A stretch of 64,000 nt of DNA, from the NCBI GenBank assembly GCA_964538615.1, contig CAZIGK010000007.1:1-64000 (forward strand). Reading direction: 5' to 3'. Within the stretch, counting starts at the first letter, position 1, and every line of letters begins with the position of its first letter. The position numbers and the translations under genes were made by a program. Shown here piece after piece: positions 1 to 8,544 of this stretch. Under the pieces are notes generated by a model. The model made no database searches. It had not been told where the DNA came from and saw nothing but the letters and a program-made list of their open reading frames with translations. The DNA comes from CAZIGK01 sp964538615 (GTDB lineage Bacteria > Pseudomonadota > Alphaproteobacteria > Rickettsiales > RI-342).

Positions 1-104
1 ACCGCTACGAAAGCGGTAAGGCGCTGAACAGGCGTGTGGAGTTTCGCTTTCATCATAGCAAAAACCACGAGCCGTATGAGTGGGTTTCCCGTCGCTATCG
101 GTAA
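1..104 (+). CDS. OmpA-family protein, C-terminal fragment
   Basis: An open frame enters from the left edge (frame 3) and stops with TAA at 102-104. The visible 33 residues include the run NRRVEFRF, which is the usual end of the OmpA-like peptidoglycan-binding domain (the NRRVE motif following the last helix). A basic tail of about 16 residues follows. The gene body lies outside the window, so whether it is an outer-membrane protein, a lipoprotein such as Pal, or a MotB-type protein cannot be told. A strong hairpin lies about 30 bp downstream. Confidence 0.7.
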   Translation, partial: RYESGKALNRRVEFRFHHSKNHEPYEWVSRRYR

Positions 105-135
105 CGCTTCAGGCATCCTCTGAAAGATGTTTTTC

Positions 136-170
136 AACACCCCCTCACGTGGAATGCGTGAGGGGGTGTT
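136..170. terminator. Strong hairpin after the OmpA-like gene
   Basis: A perfect 14 bp inverted repeat (arms 136-149 and 157-170, loop of 7) with a GC-rich core CCCCTCACG. No U-tract follows on either strand, so termination would rest on hairpin strength or on Rho. It sits between the stop of the preceding gene and the channel gene. Confidence 0.55.
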
Positions 171-317
171 GTGTCTGTCCGGCTCTTTGACGGTTGGTAC
201 AGCAGGAAAAAAGCAATGGTTGGTAGAGTGGCGGGGTAACAAGATGCTTGTTGATTGCGCAGAGCACTACGCTTGTTTATGTTGCTGCTGCCAATGGTTT
301 GTGGTGAGGGTGCCCCG

Positions 318-833
318 ATGATGGATTATATGCTGGTGCTGCTATTGAGTAGCGGTATGGTGATGGCGACATCGCTGCTGTATTATGAAGTGCTGCGGGG
401 AACATGGTTATTATTACCACGGATGCAGTTTCATACGCATGGGCGCGTGATTGTGATTATTATGGGTATTTTTATTGGGCATACGGTGGCGGTGTGGTTT
501 TACGCAGGGCTATATTGGCTGCTGCACCGCTGGGGGCTGTTTGGTGGTATGGTCGGGGCGCATACGGATGGTTTTTTTGATATGCTGTATTTTTCCGCAT
601 CTACCTATTCTTCTTTAGGGTATGGGGATATTACGGCGCAAGGCCCCTTGCGCATTCTGGCGTCCATTCAGGTGATCAATGGTCTGGTATTGATCGGCTG
701 GTCGGTGAGTTTTACGTATCTGGCCATGGAGCAATTCTGGAATATTCAGACATTACAGCGTCAGCAATGGCGGGAGCAACGCAAGAAGCAGCGGGCGCAG
801 GAAGAAAGCAAGGTGGATGTGAATCAGGCGTAA
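318..833 (+). CDS. Potassium channel-like ion channel protein
   Basis: A 171-residue membrane protein with an N-terminal hydrophobic segment (about 3-25), a helix at 43-69, a pore loop and a final helix at about 113-135. The pore carries TYSSLGYGD (about 96-104), the K+ selectivity filter signature of the two-transmembrane ion channel family. A short basic, Gln-rich tail follows, with no RCK domain, so gating is not evident. I chose ATG 318 because GAGGG at 306-310 sits 7 bp upstream; the open frame extends further upstream but without a ribosome site. Ion selectivity is inferred from the filter motif. Confidence 0.8.
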   Translation: MMDYMLVLLLSSGMVMATSLLYYEVLRGTWLLLPRMQFHTHGRVIVIIMGIFIGHTVAVWFYAGLYWLLHRWGLFGGMVGAHTDGFFDMLYFSASTYSSLGYGDITAQGPLRILASIQVINGLVLIGWSVSFTYLAMEQFWNIQTLQRQQWREQRKKQRAQEESKVDVNQA

Positions 834-841
834 GGGCGGCG

Positions 842-1237
842 TTAGCTGACAATGTCTAACAGACTATCTGTCGTATTTTGTTCCGCCTGAATCGTTTTCA
901 GGTTTGCCTGATACGCGTTTTTTGCCAAAAGCTGGTTAACCGCTTCATCTTCTGGCTTCACATTGGGTGTTTGTACGATTCCCTCGGCATTTGCGTACAG
1001 ATTAGCAGGATCGTAAGCGGGAATAGACGCTGGTTTTTCCGGCGTAATGAGCGCACGAACCCCACCTTCCGCGAGCGACTGTTGCTGGACAGCCTGTGCC
1101 TGATAGGGTGTGTTGACCTTTGTGCCGTCATCATCCTGTCCGACAATGGATTGCGCATTGGCAACATTGTTGGCACTGACATTCAGGCGCGTTTGCGCGG
1201 CCAGTAAGCCGCTTAGTCCCGTGTTGATGGCTGACAT
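842..1237 (-). CDS. FlgC-like flagellar basal-body rod protein
   Basis: 131 residues, close to the length of FlgC. The N-terminus reads INTGLSGLLAAQTRLNVSANN followed by VANAQS, the conserved helix of flagellar rod and hook proteins (axial-family ANNVAN motif). The C-terminus has the matching amphipathic helix (NAYQANLKTIQAEQ). These two helices form the coiled-coil core of the rod. No other flagellar gene is in the window, so the gene is isolated, either a stray rod gene or part of a scattered flagellar set. It converges on the channel gene with an 8 bp gap. FlgB/FlgG-type alternatives are less likely given the length. Confidence 0.75.
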   Translation of the reverse strand: MSAINTGLSGLLAAQTRLNVSANNVANAQSIVGQDDDGTKVNTPYQAQAVQQQSLAEGGVRALITPEKPASIPAYDPANLYANAEGIVQTPNVKPEDEAVNQLLAKNAYQANLKTIQAEQNTTDSLLDIVS

Positions 1238-1384
1238 AGTGTCTGCTCGCTCTTATTGTAAGAATTTTACAGTAGAGGAAAAATGTTAAAAAAGCATCTG
1301 GAAATAGAGCGTATTTTACTCAATTGTAATATATTCAGGTGCAGGCTGTAGCTAAAATAATGAACCAACGATAGGTGCTGTGCC

Positions 1385-2248
1385 ATGCAATCCCTTAAAT
1401 ACGTCCTGCTGAAATTGAAACTAAAACTGGGGTTGCTGCTTTCCCGTTTGCGTCATCGTATCATTGGTAAACATGTGAGTGCACTGGTGTGTGAGACGGA
1501 AAATGGTCTGATTGCGATTCCCCCGACCGATTTTACCGTGGGGCGCAAGCTGGCGTTTCAAGGGCGGTATGACATGCCGCAGTTGCAGCAATTGCTGGAG
1601 CATGTGACCCCGCAGTCCCGCCTGCTGGTGGTGGGGACACATTTGGGCGCATTGCTGATTCCTCTGGCGAAGGCGGCTGCATCTGTGGATGCAGTGGAAG
1701 CCAACCCGGATATGTATCCATTTTTGGAAAAAAACATGCTATTGAATGGGTTGAGCAATATTACCCTGCACCGTTGTGCGGCCGGTGAAGGGGAAGGGCG
1801 ACTGCGATTTATGAAGAGTAAGCATAATTCCGGCGGTAGTAAAATGCTGCCAGCAGGGGATATCCGCTATGAATTTGCCTATGATCAGCCGGATATTGTA
1901 GAGGTTCCGGTTGCGGCACTGGATAGCTTATTACCAGATGCGCATTTTGATGTGATGCTGATGGATATTGAAGGAGCCGAATATATGGCGCTGAAGGGGG
2001 CGCAGCAGTTGTTGCCGCGTGTCAGACTGCTGCAACTGGAAGTGTTGCCGAACCATATTGACCATGTGGCCGGGGTGAGTGTGGAGGCGTTTCTGGCGAA
2101 TTTATCCCCGCATTTTGACCGCGCACGCATAGCCAATAATGGTTATGATGGGCAGCATTGGCCACGAGAAAAATTTTCGGAATTATTGGCGTGGATCTAC
2201 CAGCACCATTATTGGGATGGGGTGGATGTGATTTTTAGCCGGGGGTGA
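1385..2248 (+). CDS. FkbM family methyltransferase
   Basis: 287 residues. The central part has a class I SAM-binding fold: LLVVGTHLGALL (glycine-rich motif I, about residue 80) and VDAVEANPDMY (acidic end of the second strand). The C-terminal half has DVMLMDIEGAEYMAL, the conserved D-[IV]-E-G-[AH]-E motif of FkbM methyltransferases. The basic N-terminus with hydrophobic residues may associate with membrane or substrate. FkbM proteins O-methylate sugars or polyketide-like substrates; the substrate here is unknown. The gene stands alone, followed by the tandem repeat block. Confidence 0.8.
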   Translation: MQSLKYVLLKLKLKLGLLLSRLRHRIIGKHVSALVCETENGLIAIPPTDFTVGRKLAFQGRYDMPQLQQLLEHVTPQSRLLVVGTHLGALLIPLAKAAASVDAVEANPDMYPFLEKNMLLNGLSNITLHRCAAGEGEGRLRFMKSKHNSGGSKMLPAGDIRYEFAYDQPDIVEVPVAALDSLLPDAHFDVMLMDIEGAEYMALKGAQQLLPRVRLLQLEVLPNHIDHVAGVSVEAFLANLSPHFDRARIANNGYDGQHWPREKFSELLAWIYQHHYWDGVDVIFSRG

Positions 2249-2283
2249 AGGGCAGACGCCTATATTTACGATGTTATTGGAAC

Positions 2284-2501
2284 AAGAACTGCGGCAAGCA
2301 GGCCGCAGCCTTTAGCGAACGAAGTGAGAGGTGCGAAGCACCGACCGCGTAGCGAGGCTAGTAAGCCGAGCGGAGCCAGAGAATAATCTTGCGCAAGGAG
2401 AAGAACTGCGGCAAGCAGGCCGCAGCCTTTAGCGAACGAAGTGAGAGGTGCGAAGCACCGACCCGCGTAGCGAGGCTAGTAAGCCGAGCGGAGCCAGAGA
2501 A
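2284..2501. repeat. Tandem pair of ~100 bp intergenic repeats
   Basis: Two copies (2284-2383 and 2401-2501), 117 bp apart start to start, are identical except for one inserted C. Each contains small inverted repeats (CTGCGG/CCGCAG and GGTGC-gaa-GCACC) and ends in CCGAGCGGAGCCAGAGAA. A diverged copy in the opposite orientation is recognisable at about 13298-13368, so this is a dispersed family. The block lies between the FkbM gene and the end of ccmI. Short open frames through it are not considered genes. Confidence 0.85.
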
Positions 2502-2510
2502 AAAACAGCC

Positions 2511-3158
2511 CTATGGCAGGACATCTCGCCAGGGGTGGTTGGCTGGTAACTCTTCCTTCAGGCCATGCCAGTAGCGATTTTGGGCAGCGGTGTTTTGCTG
2601 CTGTTTGGCATGCAACCCCAGAAAAAAGCGCGCTTTCAGGTTTTCCGGCTGGATGCGATAGAGAATATCAAAGCCGCTGTAGGCTTCTTCTGTCACGATG
2701 CCTTGAGCGGCGATCACCTGTAATTCCGCAAAGCGGCCAATGAGTTCCATGTTGCCACCGCTGGCCAGTACGGCGCGGCGATAATAATCCAGCGCGTTTT
2801 CGGTACGGCCAATGGAAAAGCTGGCTTCGCCAAGGGCGGCGAGTGCCTCGATGTCGTTGGGGTTTTCTTCCAGCCGTTGCTTGAGTTGCAAGATGAATGC
2901 GGGTGGAGAGGTGGTTTCTGTAGTGGTGTTTTTGGATTGTACGGGGCGTTGTTGCGGCAGCATGAGCAAAAGTGGACTGCCCACAGTAAACAGATAAAGC
3001 AACAGGCAGAGCAGGCCGCCACTGCCCCAGAGCAACCACCAGCCGCGTCCCGGCATGGCGCGTTGCCACAGCCGCCCAAGCCAGAAGCCGATACCGCTCC
3101 AGAGCAGTAACACCAGCGCAAGCCAGAACAGAGCGGGGATGAGTGTGTACGTGGTCAT
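2511..3158 (-). CDS. ccmI: Cytochrome c-type biogenesis protein CcmI (CycH-like, TPR)
   Basis: 215 residues. Two hydrophobic segments (about 8-28 and 40-62) are followed by a region with TPR character (NPNDIEALAALGEASFSIG, then TENALDYYRRAVLASGG). This matches CcmI, which holds apocytochrome c and presents it to the haem lyase CcmF/CcmH in the periplasm. The protein is short compared with full-length CcmI, keeping the membrane part and a single TPR block. It is the last gene of zapE-ispH-ccmG-ccmH-ccmI and overlaps ccmH by 4 bp, indicating translational coupling. Confidence 0.8.
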   Translation of the reverse strand: MTTYTLIPALFWLALVLLLWSGIGFWLGRLWQRAMPGRGWWLLWGSGGLLCLLLYLFTVGSPLLLMLPQQRPVQSKNTTTETTSPPAFILQLKQRLEENPNDIEALAALGEASFSIGRTENALDYYRRAVLASGGNMELIGRFAELQVIAAQGIVTEEAYSGFDILYRIQPENLKARFFLGLHAKQQQNTAAQNRYWHGLKEELPANHPWRDVLP

Positions 3159-3610
3159 GCGGATGTCTTTTGCCGTTGAAGAACCATACGAAGCCCAAGA
3201 CCCAACAGCAGGCTAAGACAGATGGCGAGCGTGAACCAGAGGGGCAGGGTGCGGGTGGAGATGGGTTCCTGCATCAGGATATGCTCCCCATATTGGCTGA
3301 CCAGCAATTGCTTAATTTCAGTTGGGCTTTTGCCTTGTTGTAAGTACTGTCGTACCGCCTGACGCATATCGACGGCCAGTTCTGCATTGGAATCCTGCAC
3401 GGTTTGCCCCTGACACACGGCGCAGCGTAGTTGTTCAAAGAGCTGTCTGGCAATGGCTTCCTGCTGAGGGGGGAGGGTGGTTTCCTGAAGGGTGAGTGCT
3501 TGCGCTGACGGGATGGGAGACGCCACCAGCCAAAGCAGCAGGCACAGGCAAGCGGTAGCGTTGCGTAACCATGCAGAAATATGGGCTATGGGAAGAGCGT
3601 GTGGTCTCAT
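3155..3610 (-). CDS. ccmH: Cytochrome c-type biogenesis protein CcmH (CycL)
   Basis: 151 residues with an N-terminal signal or anchor (about 17-39), then LRCAVCQ (61-67), the thiol-redox motif of CcmH. The conserved helical segment AVRQYLQQGKSPTEI and VSQYGEHIL follow, and a C-terminal transmembrane helix (about 125-145) ends the protein. CcmH reduces or binds the CXXCH thiols of apocytochrome c before haem ligation. It overlaps ccmG and ccmI by 4 bp on either side. The haem-binding CcoO and CcoP in this window are plausible clients. Confidence 0.92.
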   Translation of the reverse strand: MRPHALPIAHISAWLRNATACLCLLLWLVASPIPSAQALTLQETTLPPQQEAIARQLFEQLRCAVCQGQTVQDSNAELAVDMRQAVRQYLQQGKSPTEIKQLLVSQYGEHILMQEPISTRTLPLWFTLAICLSLLLGLGLRMVLQRQKTSA

Positions 3611-4155
3611 GGGTTTGTCTGGCGTTCCAGAATGGCGTTTAGCTCTGTTAGCTGAGGTTCTTCCAGTGGGCCTGCCACATGCCAGATGACCTGACCGTTT
3701 TCCAGCAACAATGTTTCCGGTACGCCAGTCATGCCCAGTTCGATGACCAGAGAAGAGTCATTCAGTAGCCGTACGGCATGGTAAGGGTTGCCGAATTTTT
3801 CCAGCCAGCGTTGCAGGCGTTCCGGTTCGTCTTTCCAAGCCAGCCCAAGAATAGGTAGCCCTTGTTGTTTTAACTGCTCCAGTTCGGGTATTTCATCCAC
3901 GCAGGGGGCGCACCAACTGGCAAATACATTCACCAGTACACGCTTGCTTGCCGCCTGCTGTACCACCTGCCCATTTTCTGCCGTGACGGGAGGCAGTGCC
4001 AGCAGCCGTTCTATCTGAAATGTTTTTCCCAGCAGGCGATCCGGCCCGGTGCTGTCCTGCTTCCAGAACATGCTGCCCGCCAGTGCCGCCACCAAAGCCA
4101 GAAAGATTAACAAGGGCATAATGCTTGCCCATTGGCGTTTTTGGTTCAGATTCAC
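3607..4155 (-). CDS. ccmG: Thiol:disulfide interchange protein CcmG/DsbE
   Basis: 182 residues with one N-terminal membrane anchor (about 11-29) and a periplasmic thioredoxin fold. The active site is WCAPC (81-85), followed by VDEIPELEQL. The cis-proline region TGVPETLLLENGQVIWHVAGPL is typical of CcmG. It keeps CcmH and apocytochrome c thiols reduced. It overlaps the end of ispH and the start of ccmH by 4 bp each. A second TlpA-like protein with WCGVC lies at 19699-20232. Confidence 0.93.
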   Translation of the reverse strand: MNLNQKRQWASIMPLLIFLALVAALAGSMFWKQDSTGPDRLLGKTFQIERLLALPPVTAENGQVVQQAASKRVLVNVFASWCAPCVDEIPELEQLKQQGLPILGLAWKDEPERLQRWLEKFGNPYHAVRLLNDSSLVIELGMTGVPETLLLENGQVIWHVAGPLEEPQLTELNAILERQTNP

Positions 4156-5144
4156 GAGGCCTCCTTGGTCGTCTGGTGAGAGGGGAGAAAAACAGCGGAG
4201 CGTACCTCCCTTGGGAGGCGAAACTGCATGGTTTCCTGCACGCCTTGCTGGGTTTGTACCTGTACGCGCCCCGCAATTTGTTCAAGCCGAGCGATGACGG
4301 CTTCTACCAGCACTTCCGGCGCGGAAGCACCCGCCGTAATGCCTACCGTTTGAACCGATTGCAGCCAGCGCGCATCAATGGCATCCGCTCCATCAATCAG
4401 GTAGGAGGGGATATGGCATTCTTCCCCAATATCCCGCAGGCGGTTGGAGTTGCTGCTATTTTGTGAACCAATGACCAATAGCAGGTCAATTTGCGGCGTG
4501 AGGGCGCGCACGGCATCCTGTCGGTTTTGGGTGGCATAACAAATATCATCCACCCCTGGGCCTTTGATATGCGGATAGCGGTTGCGCAAAGCCTGCACCA
4601 CGTCCCGTGTTTCATCCACACTGAGGGTGGTTTGGGTGACATAAGCCAGCGCGGTTTGCGGTGGGAAGGTAAGTGCTGCGACATCTTCCACGGTAGCGAC
4701 CACCGGAACCTCCTGCTGGACGCGGCCACTGGTGCCTTCCACTTCCGGATGGCCTTTATGACCAATGAGGACAAGCTGGTAGGCGTCTTTTTCGTAGTGT
4801 TTGGCTTCGTTATGCACCTTGGTGACAAGGGGACAGGTGGCATCTATGACGGGGAGATCCCGCAGGCGAGCGGATTCTTCCACTTTTTGGGATACACCAT
4901 GTGCACTGAAGATGGTGATGCCGCCGTTGGGCACTTCATCCACCTCTTTCACAAAAATTGCCCCTTGCTGGCGCAGATTTTCCACCACATAGCGGTTATG
5001 CACAATTTCATGCCGCACATAGACCGGAGCGCCATAGAGTTCCAGCGCTTTTTCTACAATTGCAATGGCGCGATCCACCCCGGCGCAAAAGCCACGTGGC
5101 TGCGCAAGTATAATGGTGAGGGGGGCGTTGGGTGTTTCGGCCAT
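4152..5144 (-). CDS. ispH: 4-hydroxy-3-methylbut-2-enyl diphosphate reductase
   Basis: 330 residues, the usual IspH/LytB length. The three cysteines that ligate the [4Fe-4S] cluster are present at about C20 (RGFCAGVDRA), C104 (DATCPLV) and C202 (DICYATQNRQ), and the substrate-binding HGV is near 82. IspH makes IPP and DMAPP in the last step of the non-mevalonate isoprenoid pathway. The gene lies 12 bp after zapE and overlaps ccmG by 4 bp, tying isoprenoid synthesis to cytochrome maturation in one transcript. Confidence 0.97.
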   Translation of the reverse strand: MAETPNAPLTIILAQPRGFCAGVDRAIAIVEKALELYGAPVYVRHEIVHNRYVVENLRQQGAIFVKEVDEVPNGGITIFSAHGVSQKVEESARLRDLPVIDATCPLVTKVHNEAKHYEKDAYQLVLIGHKGHPEVEGTSGRVQQEVPVVATVEDVAALTFPPQTALAYVTQTTLSVDETRDVVQALRNRYPHIKGPGVDDICYATQNRQDAVRALTPQIDLLLVIGSQNSSNSNRLRDIGEECHIPSYLIDGADAIDARWLQSVQTVGITAGASAPEVLVEAVIARLEQIAGRVQVQTQQGVQETMQFRLPREVRSAVFLPSHQTTKEAS

Positions 5145-5156
5145 GGTTGGGTGCAG

Positions 5157-6308
5157 TCATTCGTGAGGTTGGTGATGTTGTTCCAGATAAGCACCGGAAC
5201 GCATTTCGTTCAAGCGGGATACGGTGCGGCGGAACTCAAAAGCGCCATCGCCTTCCGGGTAGAGGGCTTCCGCCGGGGCGGCGGCAGTACAAAGCAACTT
5301 CACTTTTTGCTGGTAGAGAATATCAATCAGGGTGACAAAGCGCCGAGCCTCATTGCGGTTGTGAGAGCCGAGAGTGGGAATATGTTGCAGGCAGAGCGTA
5401 TCAAAACGGTTGGCAATGGCCAGATAATCCGCACTGCCCAGTTCTTTGGCGCAGAGAGTGGCAAAATCTGTCAGCAGGACATTGCCTGCCGCATGCGGGA
5501 AATGCAGCGTGCGCCCCAGTACTTCCAGCGTTGTTTCATCCTCAAAGCCGTCTGTCAGGTCACGGTAGGCCTGTAGCAGGGCATCGGCGTTGGCATCCGT
5601 CAGGGGGTGCCAGTAGGTTTGCTGCATGGCCTGTATTTTCAGCATGCGGTAGTCCGTGGGGGAATCCAGCGAGAGAACCTCCACCTGTTGCTGCAATTCC
5701 TGCACAAAGGCCAGATAACGATCCCGTTGCAGGCCGCCCTGATAATGCTCCTCCGGTGGGCGGTTGGATGTGAAGACACAGATACAGCCTTGCTCCAGCA
5801 GTCTGGCAAACAGGCGGGAAAGCAGCATGGCATCCGCCACATCCTGCACTTCATATTCATCCAGATACATCAGGCGGGCTTGTTTCGCCAGTGCATCCGC
5901 CACGGGGAGGAGGGGATCCGGATGGTGGCGGGTGCGCATTTGGTGCAGCTCGTGGTGCACATGGCGCATGAACGCATGGAAATGCAGCCGTTTCTTTGGA
6001 AGGGGCAGGCTGTGAAAGAACATGTCCATCAGCATGCTTTTGCCTCGCCCCACGTGTCCCCAGACAAACACCCCACGTGGACGCGGTGGTTCGGGCGTCA
6101 GCCATTGCCGCATACGGGGTAATTGTTGATACGCATGCCAGAGAAGCAGGGAGTGGTACAGCCTGTCCAGCCGATGCATGACGGCCTGTTGTTGGGAATC
6201 CAGCGTGAGGGTATGTTGTTGCACCAGCGTATCATAGCGTTGCAGAGGGCTGAACGCGTTGTCTGCGGTGAGGGCTGCGGTGAGGGCAGATGGGGAGGGG
6301 TGCGTCAC
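5157..6308 (-). CDS. zapE: Cell division protein ZapE (AFG1-like ATPase)
   Basis: About 383 residues from a GTG at 6308. It has Walker A (WGHVGRGKSMLMD), the AFG1 segment LHFHAFMRHVHHELHQ, Walker B (LMYLDEYEVQDVADAM), FTSNRPPEEHY, and a C-terminal GSADYLAIA/FVTLIDILY block. All are typical of the ZapE/Afg1 family, which acts on the Z-ring and in membrane-protein quality control. The frame stays open to 6416, but that start would overlap panC on the other strand. GTG 6308 leaves a divergent promoter space and starts near the family N-terminus. First gene of the ispH-ccm operon. Confidence 0.88.
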   Translation of the reverse strand: MTHPSPSALTAALTADNAFSPLQRYDTLVQQHTLTLDSQQQAVMHRLDRLYHSLLLWHAYQQLPRMRQWLTPEPPRPRGVFVWGHVGRGKSMLMDMFFHSLPLPKKRLHFHAFMRHVHHELHQMRTRHHPDPLLPVADALAKQARLMYLDEYEVQDVADAMLLSRLFARLLEQGCICVFTSNRPPEEHYQGGLQRDRYLAFVQELQQQVEVLSLDSPTDYRMLKIQAMQQTYWHPLTDANADALLQAYRDLTDGFEDETTLEVLGRTLHFPHAAGNVLLTDFATLCAKELGSADYLAIANRFDTLCLQHIPTLGSHNRNEARRFVTLIDILYQQKVKLLCTAAAPAEALYPEGDGAFEFRRTVSRLNEMRSGAYLEQHHQPHE

Positions 6309-6404
6309 GGTACCGGGTTTACTTTGGTGAAAAAATCTGATGGTTTGATGCGGCTGTTTATGGCACAAAAGAGGCCGAATGACACGGAAAAAAGAGGCTG
6401 AACC

Positions 6405-7265
6405 ATGACCTTGCATCTACTTCATCATGCGCAGCATATACGGCAACAGGTGCGGGAGTGGCAGGCCGCCGGGCGAAGAGTGGCTCTGGTGCCAACCATG
6501 GGGGCACTGCATGCCGGGCATATGGCGCTGGTGAATGCTGCCAGAGGCGTGGCTGATGCAGTGGTGGTGAGTGTTTTTGTCAACCCGACGCAATTTGGCC
6601 CAAACGAGGATTTTAGCAGTTATCCTCGGCAGTTGGAGATGGATACGGCGCTTTGTGCCGACCATGGGGTGGATGCAGTCTATGCCCCCAGCGTGGAGGA
6701 AATGTACCCAAACGGCTTTGCGACCCGTATGTCGGTGACCGCGCCGTTGGTGGAGGTGTTGTGTGGTGCCAGCAGACCGGGGCATTTTGACGGAGTGGCC
6801 ATTGTGGTCAGCAAACTGTTGCTGCAAGCCCTACCGGATGTCGCTTTGTTTGGCGAGAAGGATTTTCAGCAGTTACAAGTCATCCGGCGGGTGGTGGTGG
6901 ATGTGAACATTCCGGTAGAGATCATGGGGGTGCCAACCCAACGGGAACATGATGGGCTGGCACTCTCTTCCCGCAATGCCTATCTGTTGCCGGAAGAGCG
7001 TGCTGTAGCACCTGCTTTACACCAAACGTTACAGCACATGGCGGAGCGTTTGCGGGCAGGGGAGGCGTTGACTGCGGTGTTGACGGAAGGGCGCAACCGC
7101 ATTGTGCAGGTGTTTCATGCGCTGGATTATCTGGATCTACGCCGGGAGCGTGATTTATACGATGCCGCGCTGCTGCCGCAGGGGGCATGGCTGGCTGAAC
7201 CCTGCCGCTTGTTTGTGGCGGCCAAGCTAGGTAAAGCGCGGTTGATTGATAACGTGCGGGTATGA
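6405..7265 (+). CDS. panC: Pantothenate synthetase
   Basis: 286 residues, the usual length. It carries VPTMGALHAGHMALV (nucleotide-binding HxGH-type motif near residue 30), VFVNPTQFGPNEDF, RPGHFDGVA, LFGEKDFQQL and the KMSKS-equivalent SSRNAYL. It joins pantoate and beta-alanine using ATP to make the coenzyme A precursor pantothenate. The gene is divergent from zapE and alone here; panB is not adjacent. Confidence 0.97.
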   Translation: MTLHLLHHAQHIRQQVREWQAAGRRVALVPTMGALHAGHMALVNAARGVADAVVVSVFVNPTQFGPNEDFSSYPRQLEMDTALCADHGVDAVYAPSVEEMYPNGFATRMSVTAPLVEVLCGASRPGHFDGVAIVVSKLLLQALPDVALFGEKDFQQLQVIRRVVVDVNIPVEIMGVPTQREHDGLALSSRNAYLLPEERAVAPALHQTLQHMAERLRAGEALTAVLTEGRNRIVQVFHALDYLDLRRERDLYDAALLPQGAWLAEPCRLFVAAKLGKARLIDNVRV

Positions 7266-7372
7266 GGCGTTAAAAAACGGCAGAGGCGCAAAGAGCAAGT
7301 ACAGGAGTACGGGGCACTTATTTTTCTGCGTCCCGTTCTATGCCGCGAATGGCACTGAGCGTGATGGGGAGT

Positions 7373-8404
7373 TTATAACCCTAACACCTGACTGCGCAGG
7401 GCTTTGCGTTTATCTTCTGACAGAGGGATGAGGCCTTTGGGCGGCAAGTAGCCGTCAATCGGGTGGAGGGCATTTTCCCCCAGCAATTCGCGCATAAACT
7501 CCCGCAAGCCGGGAATAAATTGCAGGTGCGCTTTTTTCATATAGACAAACAGCGGGCGGGAGATGCCGTAGCTGCCATCGGCAATGCTCTCGAAGGTGGG
7601 GGCGACGCCATCTATCAGACTGCCTTGCACTTTAGCGGCATTTTCTTCCAGAAAACTATAGCCGAAAATACCGAGGGCTTCTGTATTGGTTTGTAGTTTC
7701 TGGACAATCAGGTTGTCATTTTCTCCCGCTTCGATGAAGACGCCATCTTCCCGGATGGTGCGGCATTGCAGGGCGCGAATTTTCTCATCCGGATAGGCGG
7801 TGACATAGGCTGGCAGTTGGATGCAGGCCTGTTCCATCACCAGTTCCACAAACGCATCCCGCGTGCCGGATGTAGGGGGTGGGCCATAGACCATAATGGG
7901 GCTGTCTGGCAGGCGGCTATCAATTTCTTTCCAGCGTTTGTAGGGATTATCCATCAACTGGCCGTTCACATCTACCTGCTTGGCAAGAGCTTTAAACAGC
8001 ATGGCTTTGGAAAAGTTGAGTTGTGGCTGATGTCTCTCTGTGGCGAGTACAATGCCGTCATAGCCGATATTGATATCTACAATGTCTGTAATGCCATGCT
8101 GGGCGCAATCCGCCAGTTCACTGGGTTTCATGGCACGGGAGGCATTGACAAAATCCGGTGTGTTGTCTCCAATGCCGGAGCAGAATAATTTAATGCCGCC
8201 GCCAGTGCCCGTTGCTTCCACGATGGGGGCGGGGAAGTCTGTATCCTGCGAAAATTGTTCCGCTGCGGAGGCTGTGAACGGAAAAACCGTGGATGACCCC
8301 ACAATGTGAATATGCCGTCGCATGGCAAAGGCTGAATGCGCGGGTAACGTGACAAGCAGTATCTGACAGAGCCAAAGACACAGGCAAAAGCACAGGCGTT
8401 GCAT
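7373..8404 (-). CDS. PstS-like phosphate-binding periplasmic protein
   Basis: 343 residues. A signal peptide of about 27 residues ends near HSAFA. The mature part has IVGSSTVFPFTASAAEQF and EATGTGGGIKLFCSG, then NASRAMKPSE and IGYDGIVLA, the phosphate-loop pattern of PstS-like type 2 periplasmic binding proteins. GPPPTSGTRDAFVEL is also family-typical. It probably binds phosphate in the periplasm, but no pstCAB permease genes are nearby. It may therefore work with a distant transporter or in sensing. Divergent from pyrE. Confidence 0.85.
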   Translation of the reverse strand: MQRLCFCLCLWLCQILLVTLPAHSAFAMRRHIHIVGSSTVFPFTASAAEQFSQDTDFPAPIVEATGTGGGIKLFCSGIGDNTPDFVNASRAMKPSELADCAQHGITDIVDINIGYDGIVLATERHQPQLNFSKAMLFKALAKQVDVNGQLMDNPYKRWKEIDSRLPDSPIMVYGPPPTSGTRDAFVELVMEQACIQLPAYVTAYPDEKIRALQCRTIREDGVFIEAGENDNLIVQKLQTNTEALGIFGYSFLEENAAKVQGSLIDGVAPTFESIADGSYGISRPLFVYMKKAHLQFIPGLREFMRELLGENALHPIDGYLPPKGLIPLSEDKRKALRSQVLGL

Positions 8405-8496
8405 GGCAGGTTTCTTCCTCTTTTCATCATCTGTGCTGAGAGATAGCAGAGCAGGGAGAGGATTTCCAGCTTTGGCTTGATTATTTACGCGTGACG

Positions 8497-8502
8497 TATA
8501 AT
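8497..8502 (+). promoter_or_regulatory. Probable pyrE -10 box
   Basis: A perfect TATAAT lies 42 bp upstream of the pyrE ATG. No good -35 hexamer is seen at 16-18 bp (the best nearby is the TTGGCT/TTGATT stretch at about 8471-8481). The half-site GTGACG abuts the box on its 5' side (8491-8496). Confidence 0.45.
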
Positions 8503-8544
8503 TTGCGCAGTGAGTTTTTTACTGTGATTAGCAGGAGTAGCCCC

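Noticed and set aside
4491..5576. 361-codon plus-strand frame opposite ispH
   Set aside because: Shadow of ispH and zapE, both well supported on the minus strand.
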